64,000 bases of DNA, taken from the NCBI RefSeq assembly GCF_963169125.1, contig NC_084794.1:86287018-86351017 (forward strand), read 5' to 3'. Shown piece by piece: positions 12,780 through 24,649 of the stretch. The DNA is from Humulus lupulus (Eukaryota > Streptophyta > Magnoliopsida > Rosales > Cannabaceae). A program made the position numbers and the translations under genes. The stretch's first letter is position 1; every line of letters begins with the position of its first letter. The notes beneath the pieces are model-generated. The model saw only the letters and a program-made list of their open reading frames with translations, made no database searches and was not told the DNA's origin.

Positions 12780-14520
12780 TTACGATATGCGAATTGTCTT
12801 ATATTTTAAAGTGTTATAAAATTTTTATAATAGTCTATTATAAACATTTAATAGTTTTAAACTACTTTAAAATGTTTTATAATATAAACAATTATAATTG
12901 TTATATTATATTATAAAACATTTAATAGTTTTATGCTACTTTGTAATGCTTTTATAATATAATTGTTATATTATATTATAAAACATTTAATAATTTTATA
13001 TTATATTATAACACATTTAATAATTTTATGCTATTTTATGTTTTATCATAATATTTTATGCTATTTTATCCTAAAATTATTTATTTATTTAATTAGTAAA
13101 TAATTAATTATCTATCATCTAATTTTTCCTTTACTAAAAAATTAATTATTTAATTAATACTTAATTGTTTATTTAATTTATTAATCATATTATTAATTTA
13201 AATGTTTACTTATTATTTAATTAATTAGTTAATTATTATCTAATTTTTCCTTTATTTAAATAAATTATTATTATCTAATGTTTACTAATTATTTAATTAA
13301 TTAATTAATTATTTATTTATCAATTTATTAATCATATTATTAATTTAAATGTTTACTTATTATTTAATTAATTAGTTAATTATTATCTAATTTTTCCTTT
13401 ATTTAAATAAATTATTATTATCTAATGTTTACTAATTATTTAATTATTTATTTATTTAATTAGTTATCTATTATCTAATTTTTCCTATACTAAAAAAATA
13501 ATTATTTAATTAATACTTCATTATTTAATTATTTATTAATTTATTAATCATATTATTAATTTAAATGTTTACTTATTATTTAATTAATTAGTTAATTATT
13601 ATCTAATTTTTCCTTTATTTAAATAAATTATTATTATCTAATGTTTACTAATTATTTAATTAATTAATTAATTAATTATCAATTTATTAATCATATTATT
13701 AATTTAAATGTTTACTTATTATTTAATTAATTAGTTAATTATTATCTAATTTTTCCTTTATTTAAATAAATTATTATTATCTAATGTTTACTAATTATTT
13801 AATTTATACTTAATTAATTAATTATCTATTATCTATTATCTAATTATTCCTTTACTAAAAAATTAATTATTTAATTCATACTTAATTATTTATTTATTTA
13901 ATATTCATTTAATTATTTATTTATCATATTATTAATTCAAATCTTTCCTAATTATTTAATTAATTATTAATTAATAATAAATAAATAAATTAATTACTTA
14001 ATTAATTAATAAATTATTTATTTAGTTATTTAACATATCTATTCTAAAAACTTAATAATTAATATGTAATTAATTGAAATTATTTTTATTTAATTAATCC
14101 TATAATTACTCTTTTTTATAATTACTTAATAATTATTTATATGTATTATTTAATACTTACTTTTTAATAAATAAATTTTTAATTATTTAATTTTTATTAT
14201 TCTCATATCAATTACTATCTAAGTTATTAAAATAACTTTTTTCTTTAATTTAATATTTATTTTATTATTTATTAATATTTTATTTCTCTACCATTAAACT
14301 ATTTTTTTAATAATTAATAACAAATTTATTAAAATCTAAACTTCACAATATTAAAATAATTTTAATTAAACTATAACAAAAATACATTACAACAATCTAA
14401 CAATATAATAACAATTTAACAATAATAAAAAATTATTCATTAATAATATCTAACAATATTTTAATATTCTTTAAAACTAAATGAACAAAATAAAAATGTA
14501 TGAAATAGAAAATTAATTAC
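12780..14520. repeat. Extremely AT-rich spacer with AT tandem repeats
   Basis: No gene is seen. The core 13180-13810 has four tandem copies of a unit of about 125 bp (atcatattattaatttaaatg ... tctaatgtttactaattattt) starting near 13187, 13333, 13548 and 13690, with variable TTAA-rich spacers. It lies 5' of the TNPD gene inside the CACTA element, so it is internal element sequence and not genomic background. Confidence 0.85.
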
Positions 14521-14604
14521 CTGCAGTACAACAATAGCAAGATGCAAGATGCAATACTCCCAATGAAGCCCTGAAATATATACATATATATATATATATA
14601 TATA

Positions 14605-14975
14605 GATAAAACAGTATTTTTTAATTCAAAACAAAATTGATATAAATTTAAGTGAAAGATCAGAAGTGGTTAAGGGTTGTCGGTCACGGTAAAATCAGAA
14701 ACACGGACCAATGGTTACTCATCATATCTAACACCACAATTTTATAAAAAGGAAAAATACTTTAAGCTAAAAACAAACACCAAATAAATCGAAGAAAAAA
14801 TAAAAGTTTGTTCAACCCAAGGAAAGTAACCACATAGAAATATTTGATATCAATAGATTCAAAACAAAATTGATCAAAACAATCAATAAAGTAAACGATC
14901 AGAGATGGTTAAGAGTTGTCGGTCACGGTAAAATCAGAAACACGGACCAATAGTTATTCGTCATATCTAAAAAAC
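14605..14975 (-). repeat. Direct duplication upstream of the CACTA transposase genes
   Basis: Two copies of a segment of about 115 bp with ggttgtcggtcacggtaaaatcagaaacacggaccaat at its centre lie at 14625-14735 and 14860-14975, about 90% alike. They sit between the 3' subterminal repeats and the TNPD start, where the element's promoter and leader would be on the minus strand; a regulatory role is inferred only. Confidence 0.7.
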
Positions 14976-15344
14976 AGTATATATTTTCTAAAATTATAAG
15001 AACAAAATATAAGAATCATCAGAGACTTAAGTACTAAGAATCATGGAATAAATCCATCATATTGTTGCAGTTATATTCTCATAAGTTGATTGCTAATCTC
15101 AAACGAAAGAAAGAAAAAAAGAGCAAGTAATCGACGGGGACGAACCGAGTTGGGAATCACTGAGATCTGGAGGATGATAGTTGAGGGCGTGCTTCTAAAT
15201 GTCCATGAAGCACCAATTTATAGCTCTAGCTATTGTTCCGGACGAACGGAAGGACGAACGGGAGAAGAAAAATCGCCTGAGTTGTGTTTTGGGAGACTTG
15301 GCCGAACGGACGCGAAGAAGATGGATGGTCCGCATATATAGATT

Positions 15345-15735
15345 ATTATTGCCGGCGGAGGTCCGCCGGCAATAATAACTCCGCCGGCAATAGCACAATA
15401 ACGGTAATATTTTATTTATTATTACCGGCGGAACCCGCCGGCAGTAATCCGCCGGTAATAATCGAAATATTATTACCGGCGGAGCCTGCCGGTAATACTC
15501 CGCCGGTAATACTGAAAATAATAAATGGGCGGCAACATTGCCGCGGTAATGAATTTTACTTATTACCGGCGGGTTGTCCGCCGGTAATAATAAATTTCCC
15601 GCCGGTATTAATTATCAAATTTTAAAAAAAATAAAAAAAAGCTTAATACCGGCGGACTTCGTTTTCCGCCGGTAAAGAACGTATTATTACCGGCGGACTA
15701 TTTCCGCCGGCAATTGTTCCGCCGGTAAATAACAT
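15345..15735. promoter_or_regulatory. Right subterminal repeats of the CACTA element
   Basis: At least ten ACCGGCGG or CCGCCGGT motifs, many paired as palindromes, fill the last 400 bp before the terminus, mirroring the left end but over a longer stretch. A minus-strand TATATA at about 15335-15341 lies next to them. Confidence 0.8.
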
Positions 15736-15949
15736 TTTTGTTGTAGTGCATATAAATGGTTCGGTCTGGTTTAAGAACCAAGGGGAGTATCGCTAGAACC
15801 GTGACCGGATCACAAAGAAGAAAAATGGTCTCAATAACCAAACCGCCGGTGTCGGATTCATTTGGTCCTGTCTCAGACAAATTGGTCTGGATTGGTTGGG
15901 ATTTTAAACTATGATTTCCGGATTTCATGTACCCCAAAAATTTGGTAAA

Positions 15950-18400
15950 ATATGTAATTGACATAAATTAATTAATTTTTAAAATTAAAATTTTTTTATA
16001 TGTTTTAAAAATTATTTTGGTATTCGAAAATAATATTTAAATAATTGAAATAATTAATTAGTTTTATTTATTGAAATAATGTGAAAATGATATTTTTAAT
16101 AATTCAAATTGGATTTAACTTTAAAATGATATTTAATATTTAATTATTTTGATAAATACATTATCATGATTATATATTTTGAATAAATAATTATTAAATA
16201 ATAATTAAAAGATAATGGTTGGAACACATTCCTGATATAATGAATGTGTTACACGTCAACTAGAGGTCTAAGAATGACTCTTAAATATTTCTTTTATTTA
16301 TTTAATTATTTAATAATTAATTTATAATTTGAATTTTGAATTTCAAAATTTTAATTAATTCTTTTATAAATTTTTATAAATTTATCAGATAAAAATAGTT
16401 TAAAAAAGACTTTGGACTTAAAGAAAATAGATCGTATTATTTTTTCTATCATTAAAAACTATCTCAAACCTAATATTCCAACATCTCACATGTTTAGAAT
16501 ATCTTGTGAATCATAAATTTTTCCCTACTATTACTCTACATGCCCACACACGTCTTGAGGTGTAGAGATACATCTTGGAAGAGCTTGGTCTGAGTATTTT
16601 GAAGAACTGCTTTGGATTGGATGTTCGTTAGAGACACAAAAAGATAGCAATGATTCTTGATAGTTCTTCAACTAGTAAATTCGTATCTTTTTATTTCTCT
16701 ATGATTAATGTATTGCATATTAATGGATCCGATTATTTAAAGTTTATGTAAATATATATTTTTTTAAATCTCAAGGCCCAACACTCTGTGTTTTCTGTTG
16801 CGCACATGATAAACTAGTTACCAGCAGTTGTAAGTTACATATTAAATTGCTTAAGTTGCATAATAAATTGTTTAGCATGTTGTAAGTTGCATCTTTACCT
16901 AAAATAGTTGTTAAAAGTTGCATTTGAGTTGTTTAAGATATTGTAAGTAGCATTGGACTGCATTTGATTTTGATAAAAAGATGTATAATTCAATTAGGTT
17001 GTTAAAAGTATACATAAATGTTAATATATTAGGCTTATTTGTACGGTCAGTTCCCATATTTTATGTGACTTGGCATTTTGGTCCCGTTCTTTTTTTTTTA
17101 GCAAAATAGTTCCCAAACTCTTTGTTTCAGTGCACCAGTAACCATAACTATGGAACGTTAAAAGGCACAAAACTCTGTTTTGTTATGATGTGGCAAGTTC
17201 CCTCCAATTCTCCTAAGGGTATTGATTGTAATTAAAAATAATAAAAAAAAGCTAATAAAATTTGCATCTTATTAATTTATTTCCTCTTTTATCTAAACTC
17301 TTAAAGCAACGTGACCAATTTCACAAGGAAATGGTACTATCCTTAGGAAATGGTACTATCCTTAAAGCAACAACTAATCAAGCATTCCTCATTGCTTCTC
17401 AAAATTTTTAATATATGACTAGAGCCTAAAGTTGAAACAATGACATGGTTGAATAAAATAGCACCACCATGCTACTTTGTAATAATAATAATAAATAAAT
17501 ATTTAGCAATAGATAAATTATGTATTACCTAAATATATAGGACTTGGATTCCAAACTAATCATACTTTGGTGGAATGAGTAACGCTCATGTATTTTAATT
17601 AAAAAAATGAGGTGGTCGGACTTTGGTGGTACAAGAATGTGTAGTTGTCTGAAGAATGTGTGTAGGGTGTTGCCTCTCACACAATAAAAAAAATTGAAGC
17701 ATCAATTTATTGTAGCCAGTTTTTGTTACCGGTTTCTATATTTTAGAATAAGAAATTTACATGTTGATGAGGGTATTTGTGTAATTGTGGGTGGTAGTTT
17801 AATTTTAATTGTATAATTTATGGTTAATTCGGTAATTTCCATGAACTTGGTGCCATGCAAATTGTACTTATTCAATCAACGAGAAAGAACAATGCAAACT
17901 AAAGACATTGTGAAGCACAAATATTTTGATTATTTTGCACAATTAATCCACTATGATTCACACTATTTTCTTCTTTTTTTGAACTAGATTTTTTTTCATG
18001 GGGTTGTGTTCTTAATTTTTTGAGTTCGAATTTAGTTCAATGTACGTATTATGTGTTCATTGAAAATAGAAACGAGTATGTTAAGAATAACCAATTTCGC
18101 ATAGTCAATATATAATCAAGTTTGAGTAACACCTACAACTTGCGGTCTTGTTCAATAAACACAAAAAAAATTATCTAGTAATTAAAGGAAAACAATAATC
18201 AAGTAGTGCACAATAGTTTTATATTTAATAGGGATATTGAGAGTTGATATAGTAGTTGCAGATCTCAACTGACGTATCAAGTAAAGTTACGTGCGGTACT
18301 AGAATGGTTGGCCGTTTGTTGACATTACAGCCACGTCAATGTCACTTGATGACATATTAGGTGAAAAGATGAGTTCACCTTAAAAAATTTGCTTACTTTT
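15950..18400. other. AT-rich intergenic DNA; no gene recognised
   Basis: No open frame of interest is seen. 16800-16960 has loose repeats of gttgtaagttgcat. 17040-17215 (tttgtacggtcagttcccat ... cttggcattttggtcccgtt) has the wording of a transposon terminus of the common 'ggtccct' type, but no matching inverted repeat was found. Confidence 0.4.
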
Positions 18401-18411
18401 TTTGCTTGTGA

Positions 18412-19712
18412 CTATCCAGTTTTCGTCGCATGTTGAGTGTATCTCATATTCTCATAGAGAACATAGAATCCTACCTCATTAATAGCAAAGACTTTACCAT
18501 TGATGTAACAAACACTTGAGACCCTGTGTTGTAGATAATGTTTCTTTGGACTAGAGATTTGTAATATTTCATTGGAGTTAGTATTCTGATTGGCACAAAT
18601 ACTACATGATCCTCCTTCATTTGAATCCTTTGACAAATGTGTCCTCATTGTAGTGAACACATTTCACGACAGCAATTTAATGCGCAAGACGTATATTATG
18701 AGTGGTGCATGATTGAAGATCAAAAACATATAAGACATGGTTTGTGCAGTAAACCCCATCAATCCCACTTGCATTTGGCAGCCTATAATTAGTCATAATT
18801 TTTCATAAAGTGAGGGTTTGATTAATTTTAAATATGCACATGGTATATTAGGTAATATGAATGTAATTTAATCATAATATATTAACATACCTATAATAAT
18901 CATGCAATTTGATATCACCCTCTTGGTGTCTGACATGATTGGACATGATATCCCCAACTTCAACTCCTATTGTGAGTACACGCTTCGGGGTGGAAGCATT
19001 CAAATGTCAGACTATTACATTCCTCCTTCATGCGGTGACGACTAGATGATTGTTGCGCCAATGTATAGAATTTGAGAAGAGACTATTCTGCAAAGGTTGT
19101 GCTAGATGCCATTACAAACTCATCTCTCCATTCATGGTGTCGTATAGCCTTATAGTTGAGCCACCGCCAACCCCGTTTAACATTCTGTTTTGCATTGGGG
19201 AATGGTAGTTGTTAGTGGATGTTGGACGTGGTTGTAGTCGATTGTACCTTTGGTGAATTATTCCCGTCTTGAACTTGGTAGTATCTACTTCCCATGAATA
19301 GAATGATGCCGTCTCTAAAAAATCTCTTGAAGCTGCCACTAAATAAGTGTTAGGCTTGTTGTCACTTTCTACCGCCTTAACCTCCCAACACTTGGTCCAA
19401 GAACATGATTTGAATTGGTCAGATGGGTAGAATAGTTTTTGCACCTGTTACCAAAAAATGACCATTAGATACATTGAATTATTTCTTAACTTTAAATTTT
19501 ATGACGATGATATATTTGTTTTGTTTGTAGGAAACAATTTTGCTTGTTCCATATTCATATGTCAGCATCGCCTCGTGAGGTCTTGATTTCATAATTGTTG
19601 CAGAAGTGGCCAAGGCAATGTCGAAATAAACACGACTGTAGTAACATCTTTTATGCATGTTGGTTGGTGGCTGAAGACCACAAGGAGGGAAGAACCCCTC
19701 GTTATATGCCAC
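18412..19712 (-). pseudogene. Unrecognised coding-like fragments downstream of the FAR1/MULE gene
   Basis: Three short minus-strand open segments (19712-19479, 19444-19112, 18660-18412) have protein-like composition, with stretches such as SCSWTKCWEVKAVESDNKP and VSSVCYINGKVFAINEVG. I do not recognise a family. They lie on the same strand and directly 3' of the FAR1/MULE zinc knuckle, so they could be a second gene of the same transposon or an old captured host exon. Stops separate the pieces. A chance origin cannot be excluded. Confidence 0.25.
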
Positions 19713-20018
19713 TTCTTGAAATTGTATGTTTCCAGATCTCGTAAATGTGATATCATTGGTATTAAAGGATCAATAGTAACTGAGACAATATAATTTTAAT
19801 TTATATGTAAATAGTTCTTATTTAAAAAAATAAATTGATAAAGGGAACTTTGTATTATGTTGTTGGTTATATATATATTAATAAGCTTAAAAGGAATTAG
19901 ATAAATAACAAAAATAATAGGTAGCACAAATAAACTCCACAATTACTCTATTCAGACCTAATACATTATGAGTGATGAGTATATAATAGTCATTACATAT
20001 TTGACATAGGTTTTGCAA

Positions 20019-20236
20019 CTAAATGTGATGATCATAATCATTCCCAAAAGACTCTTGTGTTGAGTAAGGCATGTCACTATCGCCTCCCAAGTCTTCATTC
20101 CCTGATTGCAATGATTGGTCAACATTGACAGTACTTGTGCTTGCTCCTCTTCCTCTAGGAGTTGATGTGCCACGATTAGGGAAAATTCGACTATTATGAC
20201 CTAGTGCACCGCAAAGTCCACATGCCCTTTGTCTAA
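20019..20236 (-). pseudogene. FAR1/MULE transposase, C-terminal piece (zinc knuckle)
   Basis: It reads RQRACGLCGALGHNSRIFPN, a CCHC zinc knuckle like the one ending many FAR1-related and Mutator-like transposases; the last Cys is replaced (IFPN where CPN is usual). It abuts the left end of the chromovirus at 20237. The rest of the same minus-strand gene resumes at 54563, 34 kb away. After the knuckle comes a Ser/Thr/Gly-rich tail ending at 20019. It is inferred to be the 3' end of the gene whose 5' pieces are at 54563-56136 and 57960-58433. Confidence 0.65.
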
Positions 20237-21066
20237 TGTAATGACCCAACTAATTCTAGACCTTGGACCATTAAAACTACTATACATAGATACTAATTTT
20301 AAGAAAAACTTTTATACGAAATAGTCATAACTTTATTAAAAAATGTAAAACAAAGGTTAAAATACATAAAATTTGGGGTAGGATATGGGATCCCATTATT
20401 TAAAATAAAACATAACTTAAATCTTTAAAAATTTCGTTACAAAATCAGGTGCGGAAAATACATATAAAGCATAACTGAAATGACTAAAACCAACTTCGTC
20501 CTCGAATCGTTCACGTAGTCTACCTATTCCATTCTCCCTTAATACACAATCCTAAGCTGCCAAGAATCTTACCGCCACTTTTCCCTGCACATATAAAACA
20601 AAGGAATGAGCTTAATGCTCAGCAAGGAAAATCTACTACAAGCATGAAACATAAACATAAGCTATAAACATATAACATATAACTATAAACATATATCATA
20701 ATTCTAACCCATGTACATAGTAAACATTGGGGTATGCTAACAAAGCAACTATAAGCCTCAAAATACAATGAGGTTTGCTAGCTAAGCAACTATAAGCCCC
20801 AAAAACATAAAAGGGTTGAGGTTTGCTATTTAAGCAACTATAAGCCCCAATACATATATAAATCATAACATATAAAAACATATAATATCATAATCATATA
20901 AGAATATAATAACTATCCTATTTTCCTTACCAAATACCGGAATATGAGAACAAGGATGGGATTTTGGAACACTCCTAAAAACCATTAATGAGAAGGTGAG
21001 AATTTCTAAAAGAAAAGATGAAAAGAAATGAACTAAGACCACCGAGAAGAAGAGCTTACCGAAATG
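20237..21066 (-). repeat. Chromovirus 3' LTR, R/U5-side part
   Basis: Closely matches 51673-53358 of the other LTR apart from the GC-rich block there. At 20729-20850 it has three copies of a unit of about 50 bp, each folding as ggggtttgct...agcaactataagcccc. It ends in AAATG (21062-21066), the target duplicated by the Tat insertion. Confidence 0.9.
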
Positions 21067-21689
21067 GGTTTACCCAAAAATGGCTATTGATGACGTGGCA
21101 AAGATTTCTCACACGTGGATTGACACGTGGCAGAATTGAAGGACAAGGGTGCTGTTCGGCTATTGACCAGAAGCACACCTCATCGTCAATATTAATCTTT
21201 GATACGACCAGGCTGATCGTGAAGCCTGATTTATTTCCTTCTTAAGTTGTAATCTAATATTAACTACATTTGAATATTTCTTCATGATTATCCTTGATAT
21301 ACGATTATTAAGGAACGATAGGACACATTAGCATGTGTAACCCTCCTTGAGCCTATAAATATGCATGAAATAGCTCAAGGAAGGGACTTTGGGATTCATT
21401 AACTTTTTTACTTAAGATTGAGAGAGAAAGAGCTAAAGTGAGTTGTTCATCGTCTTATTGTACTACATCTAAGGTTTGTGAAACTCAAGAACCCTAATTC
21501 TTTGATCACGACTTTAAGATTCATTAATAACAATATCACTAAGTGGACGTAGGTCATTACCAATCATTGGGGCCAAACCACTATAATTTCTTGGTGTTTT
21601 TCCCTTTCCATTAGATTATCTTTTCAAGTGTCGTTCCATATTTTGTCGTACATTTGACTCCGTGTCATTGGCTAATTCGAGGGTCAACA
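21067..21689 (+). repeat. 5' LTR of the outer Tat element
   Basis: 623 bp, ending GGTCAACA, with a TATA box in GAGCCTATAAATATGC (21350-21365). By manual alignment it differs from the 3' LTR (624 bp) at about 30 positions, near 5%. Confidence 0.95.
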
Positions 21690-21712
21690 TTCTGGTGCTT
21701 TCATTGAGAGCC
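21690..21712 (+). promoter_or_regulatory. Primer-binding-site region of the outer Tat element
   Basis: TTCTGGTGCTTTCATTGAG directly follows the LTR, as in the element at 4.4 kb, and differs from the inner element's GTTTGGCGCCGTCTGTGG. The two Tat groups in this window therefore use different primer-site sequences. Confidence 0.7.
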
Positions 21713-21726
21713 TGTGAAAGATTCTA

Positions 21727-24600
21727 ATGGCAAAGACATCCAAGAGGATCGGACAGGCCGCTGGCGCTGCATCATCCCAGCCTCCTCCCCCAAATGTGGC
21801 TGAGGATGAACCACATTTGGAGTTTGATGAGGAGGAGTTAGATTCTGAAACATTGAAGGCAATGCTGGGGGTGTGGCAGGATGAGCTAGCCAATCTGAGG
21901 GCCAATCAAGAGAATGCTGCAGAGATAATGGTGTCGCAGCAAAGAGAAATAGAGCGCCAGCGTCAGGAGCTGAGCAAGCGGCAGGCTAAGATGGATCGTC
22001 GGCAAAGGGATGTCATGGCTGCCCTTGAAGCAGCCATCTAGCTAGCTAAGAATCAGGCTGTGCCAGCCTCCCAGTTAGATCAGCCACCAAACGGGCCGCC
22101 TCAAAGGGGTCCCAATCCTAGTCCTTCGCTTCAGCCGGTAAGCCCTCAAAGGCCAGAGCAGCCGCCTGTGGCTCACGATGATGTCCCACCTAGGGATCCT
22201 GAGCAGTAGCCTCCATCTCAGGCTGGTCGAGGCAATCCTCAGTGCCCGAGGCAGAATAGGGCCGGGCAACCGCCTCAGCCATAGACGCCTAGGGGATGAA
22301 GAGCCGAATTTACCGAGCAGGGGGCAGCGTCTTTCTGCCAACAAGAGGAACTCAGAGACAGGCTTTGCGGTCAGGGGCCCCCCACGGTATAACAATGCAT
22401 GGGGACCCACCGACCAACGCAGGCCTCCCCCTGACGCTCGAGAAATGCCAGTCCGAGGAGGCAACAACGTGAATAGCCGGTCACGCCATAGTCAGCCTCA
22501 ATTTAGAGATGGCCACGACTACAATGAAGTCGATTCTGGCAGAAGAAATGCTGGTCAGAGAAACGAAGAAAGAGGTGGAGGCAGGAGCCCCCCACCTAGA
22601 GAGGACCGACCAGCAGGCGATAATGCTGGGGGCAGCCTAGGCAGCAGAAAGTCTTCAGTCGGCTGGGAGCTAGCGAACAGAGATGAATAGATGATGATCT
22701 GAGGGACGTACTTAACAATCGCCGTGAAAGACACGATGAGTACGTTCCCCCAGCACCAGTGGCCCCAGCAATCCCAGAATCTGTTCATGCTCAGATCGAT
22801 GCCCTGAACTAGGCGGTGCAGCAGCTAGTCGGGGGGCGAACATCCTACATTGAGTACGATTGGAGGAGAGGCACCTTTTTTGTACAGAGGATTGCTGTGG
22901 TTGAAACCCCTAGTAAATTCAAGATGCCAACACTGCCAAATTTTGACGAGTATGGAGATCCGGTATCTCATGTTAATAAGTTTGAGATACAAATGGATAT
23001 ACAAAAGGTGTCAGAAGATGCCCGCTGTCGTATCTTCCCTGCAACACTGTCTGACACCGCCCAGGAGTGGTTCTTCAAGTTCCCTCCTGCTAGTATAGTA
23101 TCATGGGAAATATTCGTAAATGAGTTTTACGAAAAATTCTATGCGGGTCGCATGCATCCCACTGAGGCCAACCAGCTAGTCGAGATACGCCAGAAAGAGG
23201 GAGAGCCTTTGAAGGAGTATGTTCAGCGCTTCATGCGAGCTGCAACTGAAGCCAAGACTGTGGGTGACGAAGGAAAGATGATGGCCCTAACTGCAGGGGT
23301 TAGGCGCCATTCACCCCTCTAGAGAAGCCTCAGAAAGAATGGGGTAAGGAGCACCCAAGAGTTCTTCGATCGAGCTGATCGGTACATCAAGCTCGAAGAC
23401 GCGATTGCCAACAAAGGGAAATCGCCTACAAAAGACAAGGGGCCCAAGGAAGAACCCGCCAAGGCCGCCAATGGGTCGGAAAAACCCAATGGAAACGACA
23501 AAGGCAACAGGAGTGGCAATGGTAGAAATGGTGGAAAGCGGGCGAACAATGAACCCTCGACCTCTGAGAGTAAGCGCCCCAAAGGCAGTCGGTATGAACC
23601 GAGATTCACCAACTACACTGCCCTGGTCGAAAGTCGAGTTGAGGTTTACCAAGCGACCAGCTCAAGTGTGCCTTACAAAGTTCTGTAGTTTTCACAACGA
23701 CTACGGGCACGACACCAACGAGTGTAACCAGCTGAAGGACAAGATTGAGTTCCTGATTAGGCAGGGACATTTAAGAAGATATGTACGAGCCGCAGGAGGT
23801 CCCAGCGAGAGGCTCAAGGTGGCAACGAGCAGGCGCCTGCACGCCAATGCTCGCCACCTTTACAGTCAGCTCCTGTGGCAGGCACTCTACTCACCATCTG
23901 CGGGGGCCGCATCTTGCAGGAGATAGTGGGAAGGAAAGGGAACGATATGCTTGAACCCTGCGCCACGACCAGGACATCGAGATGATGAGTGTCGAGGATC
24001 GAGCACCAAAGAAGGCTCGAACAGAGGAGGAACTGATAACCTTTTCTGACGACGACACCTAGCACGTGTGATTCCCACACTCCGATCTGCTGGTCGTGGA
24101 CGTGCAGATTGCGAACATGATGGTGAAAAGGGTGTTGGTCGATACAGGAAGTTCGGTCAACATCCTATACAAGTCTTCCTTGGAAAGAATGAAGTTGTCT
24201 GTGAAGGACCTGGAGCCATGCAACCAAACCATTTATGGTTTCTCCAGAGAAGGGCTCGCCCCAACATGGTCGATTAGACTCCCAATTACAGCAAGCACCG
24301 CACGACATTACTCACTACTTTTATAGTAGTTGATTGTCCTTCGACATACAATGCTGTAATTGGGAGACCAATTTTGGTCAACCTGTGAGCCGTCACCTCG
24401 ATATGGCACCTCACCATGAAATTCCCAACAGACGTAGGGATAGGTTGCGTATTGGGAAACCAGAGGGAAGCGATGGAGTGCTACAACACCTCGATCACCA
24501 AGGCGAAGAAGGGTGTATCGAGAGATGCCACCGGAAAGGAGTTGCAAATGGCGACTAATGTTCAGGCCTACTCAGGTAATAATGTCACCAAATAGGGCAT
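21727..24600 (+). pseudogene. Outer Tat element gag and protease, degraded
   Basis: Starts MAKTSKRIGQAAGAASS, followed by a coiled-coil-like segment (QQREIERQRQELSKRQAKM). The Retrotrans_gag region at 22816-23320 contains FPATLSDTAQEWFFKF and EIRQKEGEPLKEYVQRFM. A knuckle-like FCSFHNDYGHDTNEC lies at 23689-23735, and the aspartic protease at 24120-24330 has VLVDTGSSVNILY with its catalytic Asp. In-frame stops lie near 22039, 22207, 22808, 23320 and 24061, most as TAG in a place where CAG (Gln) fits the frame. At least two frameshifts (about 23670 and 24090) occur. Gag assembles particles and protease cleaves the polyprotein in active relatives; this copy cannot. Confidence 0.9.
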
Positions 24601-24649
24601 TGCCCAAAGTGAGGATAGGGATTTAGATCCTCGCTTTGGGGATTTTGAA

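Larger units (their letters stand above)
7111..15748 (-). mobile_element. CACTA (En/Spm-type) DNA transposon, structurally complete
   Basis: It starts CACTACAGGAAAACA and ends TTTTTGTTGTAGTG, so both termini begin CACTACA. A perfect 3-bp duplication CAT flanks it at 7108-7110 and 15749-15751, as expected for the superfamily. Length is 8638 bp. Subterminal regions are packed with ACCGGCGG/CCGCCGGT motifs. It encodes both proteins typical of the family on the minus strand: a TNPD-type transposase (9.6-12.75 kb) and a TNPA-type protein (7.6-9.45 kb). TNPD is broken, so mobility would need transposase from elsewhere. Confidence 0.95.
5758..15939. mobile_element. hAT-like nonautonomous element carrying the CACTA insertion
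   Basis: Outer ends read GGGGTGTTCACGAA on the left and, reverse-complemented, GGGGTACATGAAAT near the right, an imperfect terminal inverted repeat. An 8-bp direct repeat ATTTGGTA flanks it at 5750-5757 and 15940-15947, the duplication length of hAT elements. The right inverted repeat is offset by four bases (CCCCAAAA), so the exact terminus is uncertain. Subterminal segments at both ends are rich in GGTTTGG/CCAAACC motifs. Without the CACTA insertion it is about 1.5 kb and has no transposase. The superfamily is inferred from ends and duplication length only. Confidence 0.5.

Noticed and set aside
13180..13810. Possible matrix-attachment or centromeric satellite
   Set aside because: Only four copies and wholly inside a CACTA element; better described as internal AT tandem repeats.
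17040..17215. Terminal inverted repeat of the MULE
   Set aside because: The sequence looks like a transposon terminus but no matching inverted copy was found near 58.4-59.2 kb.
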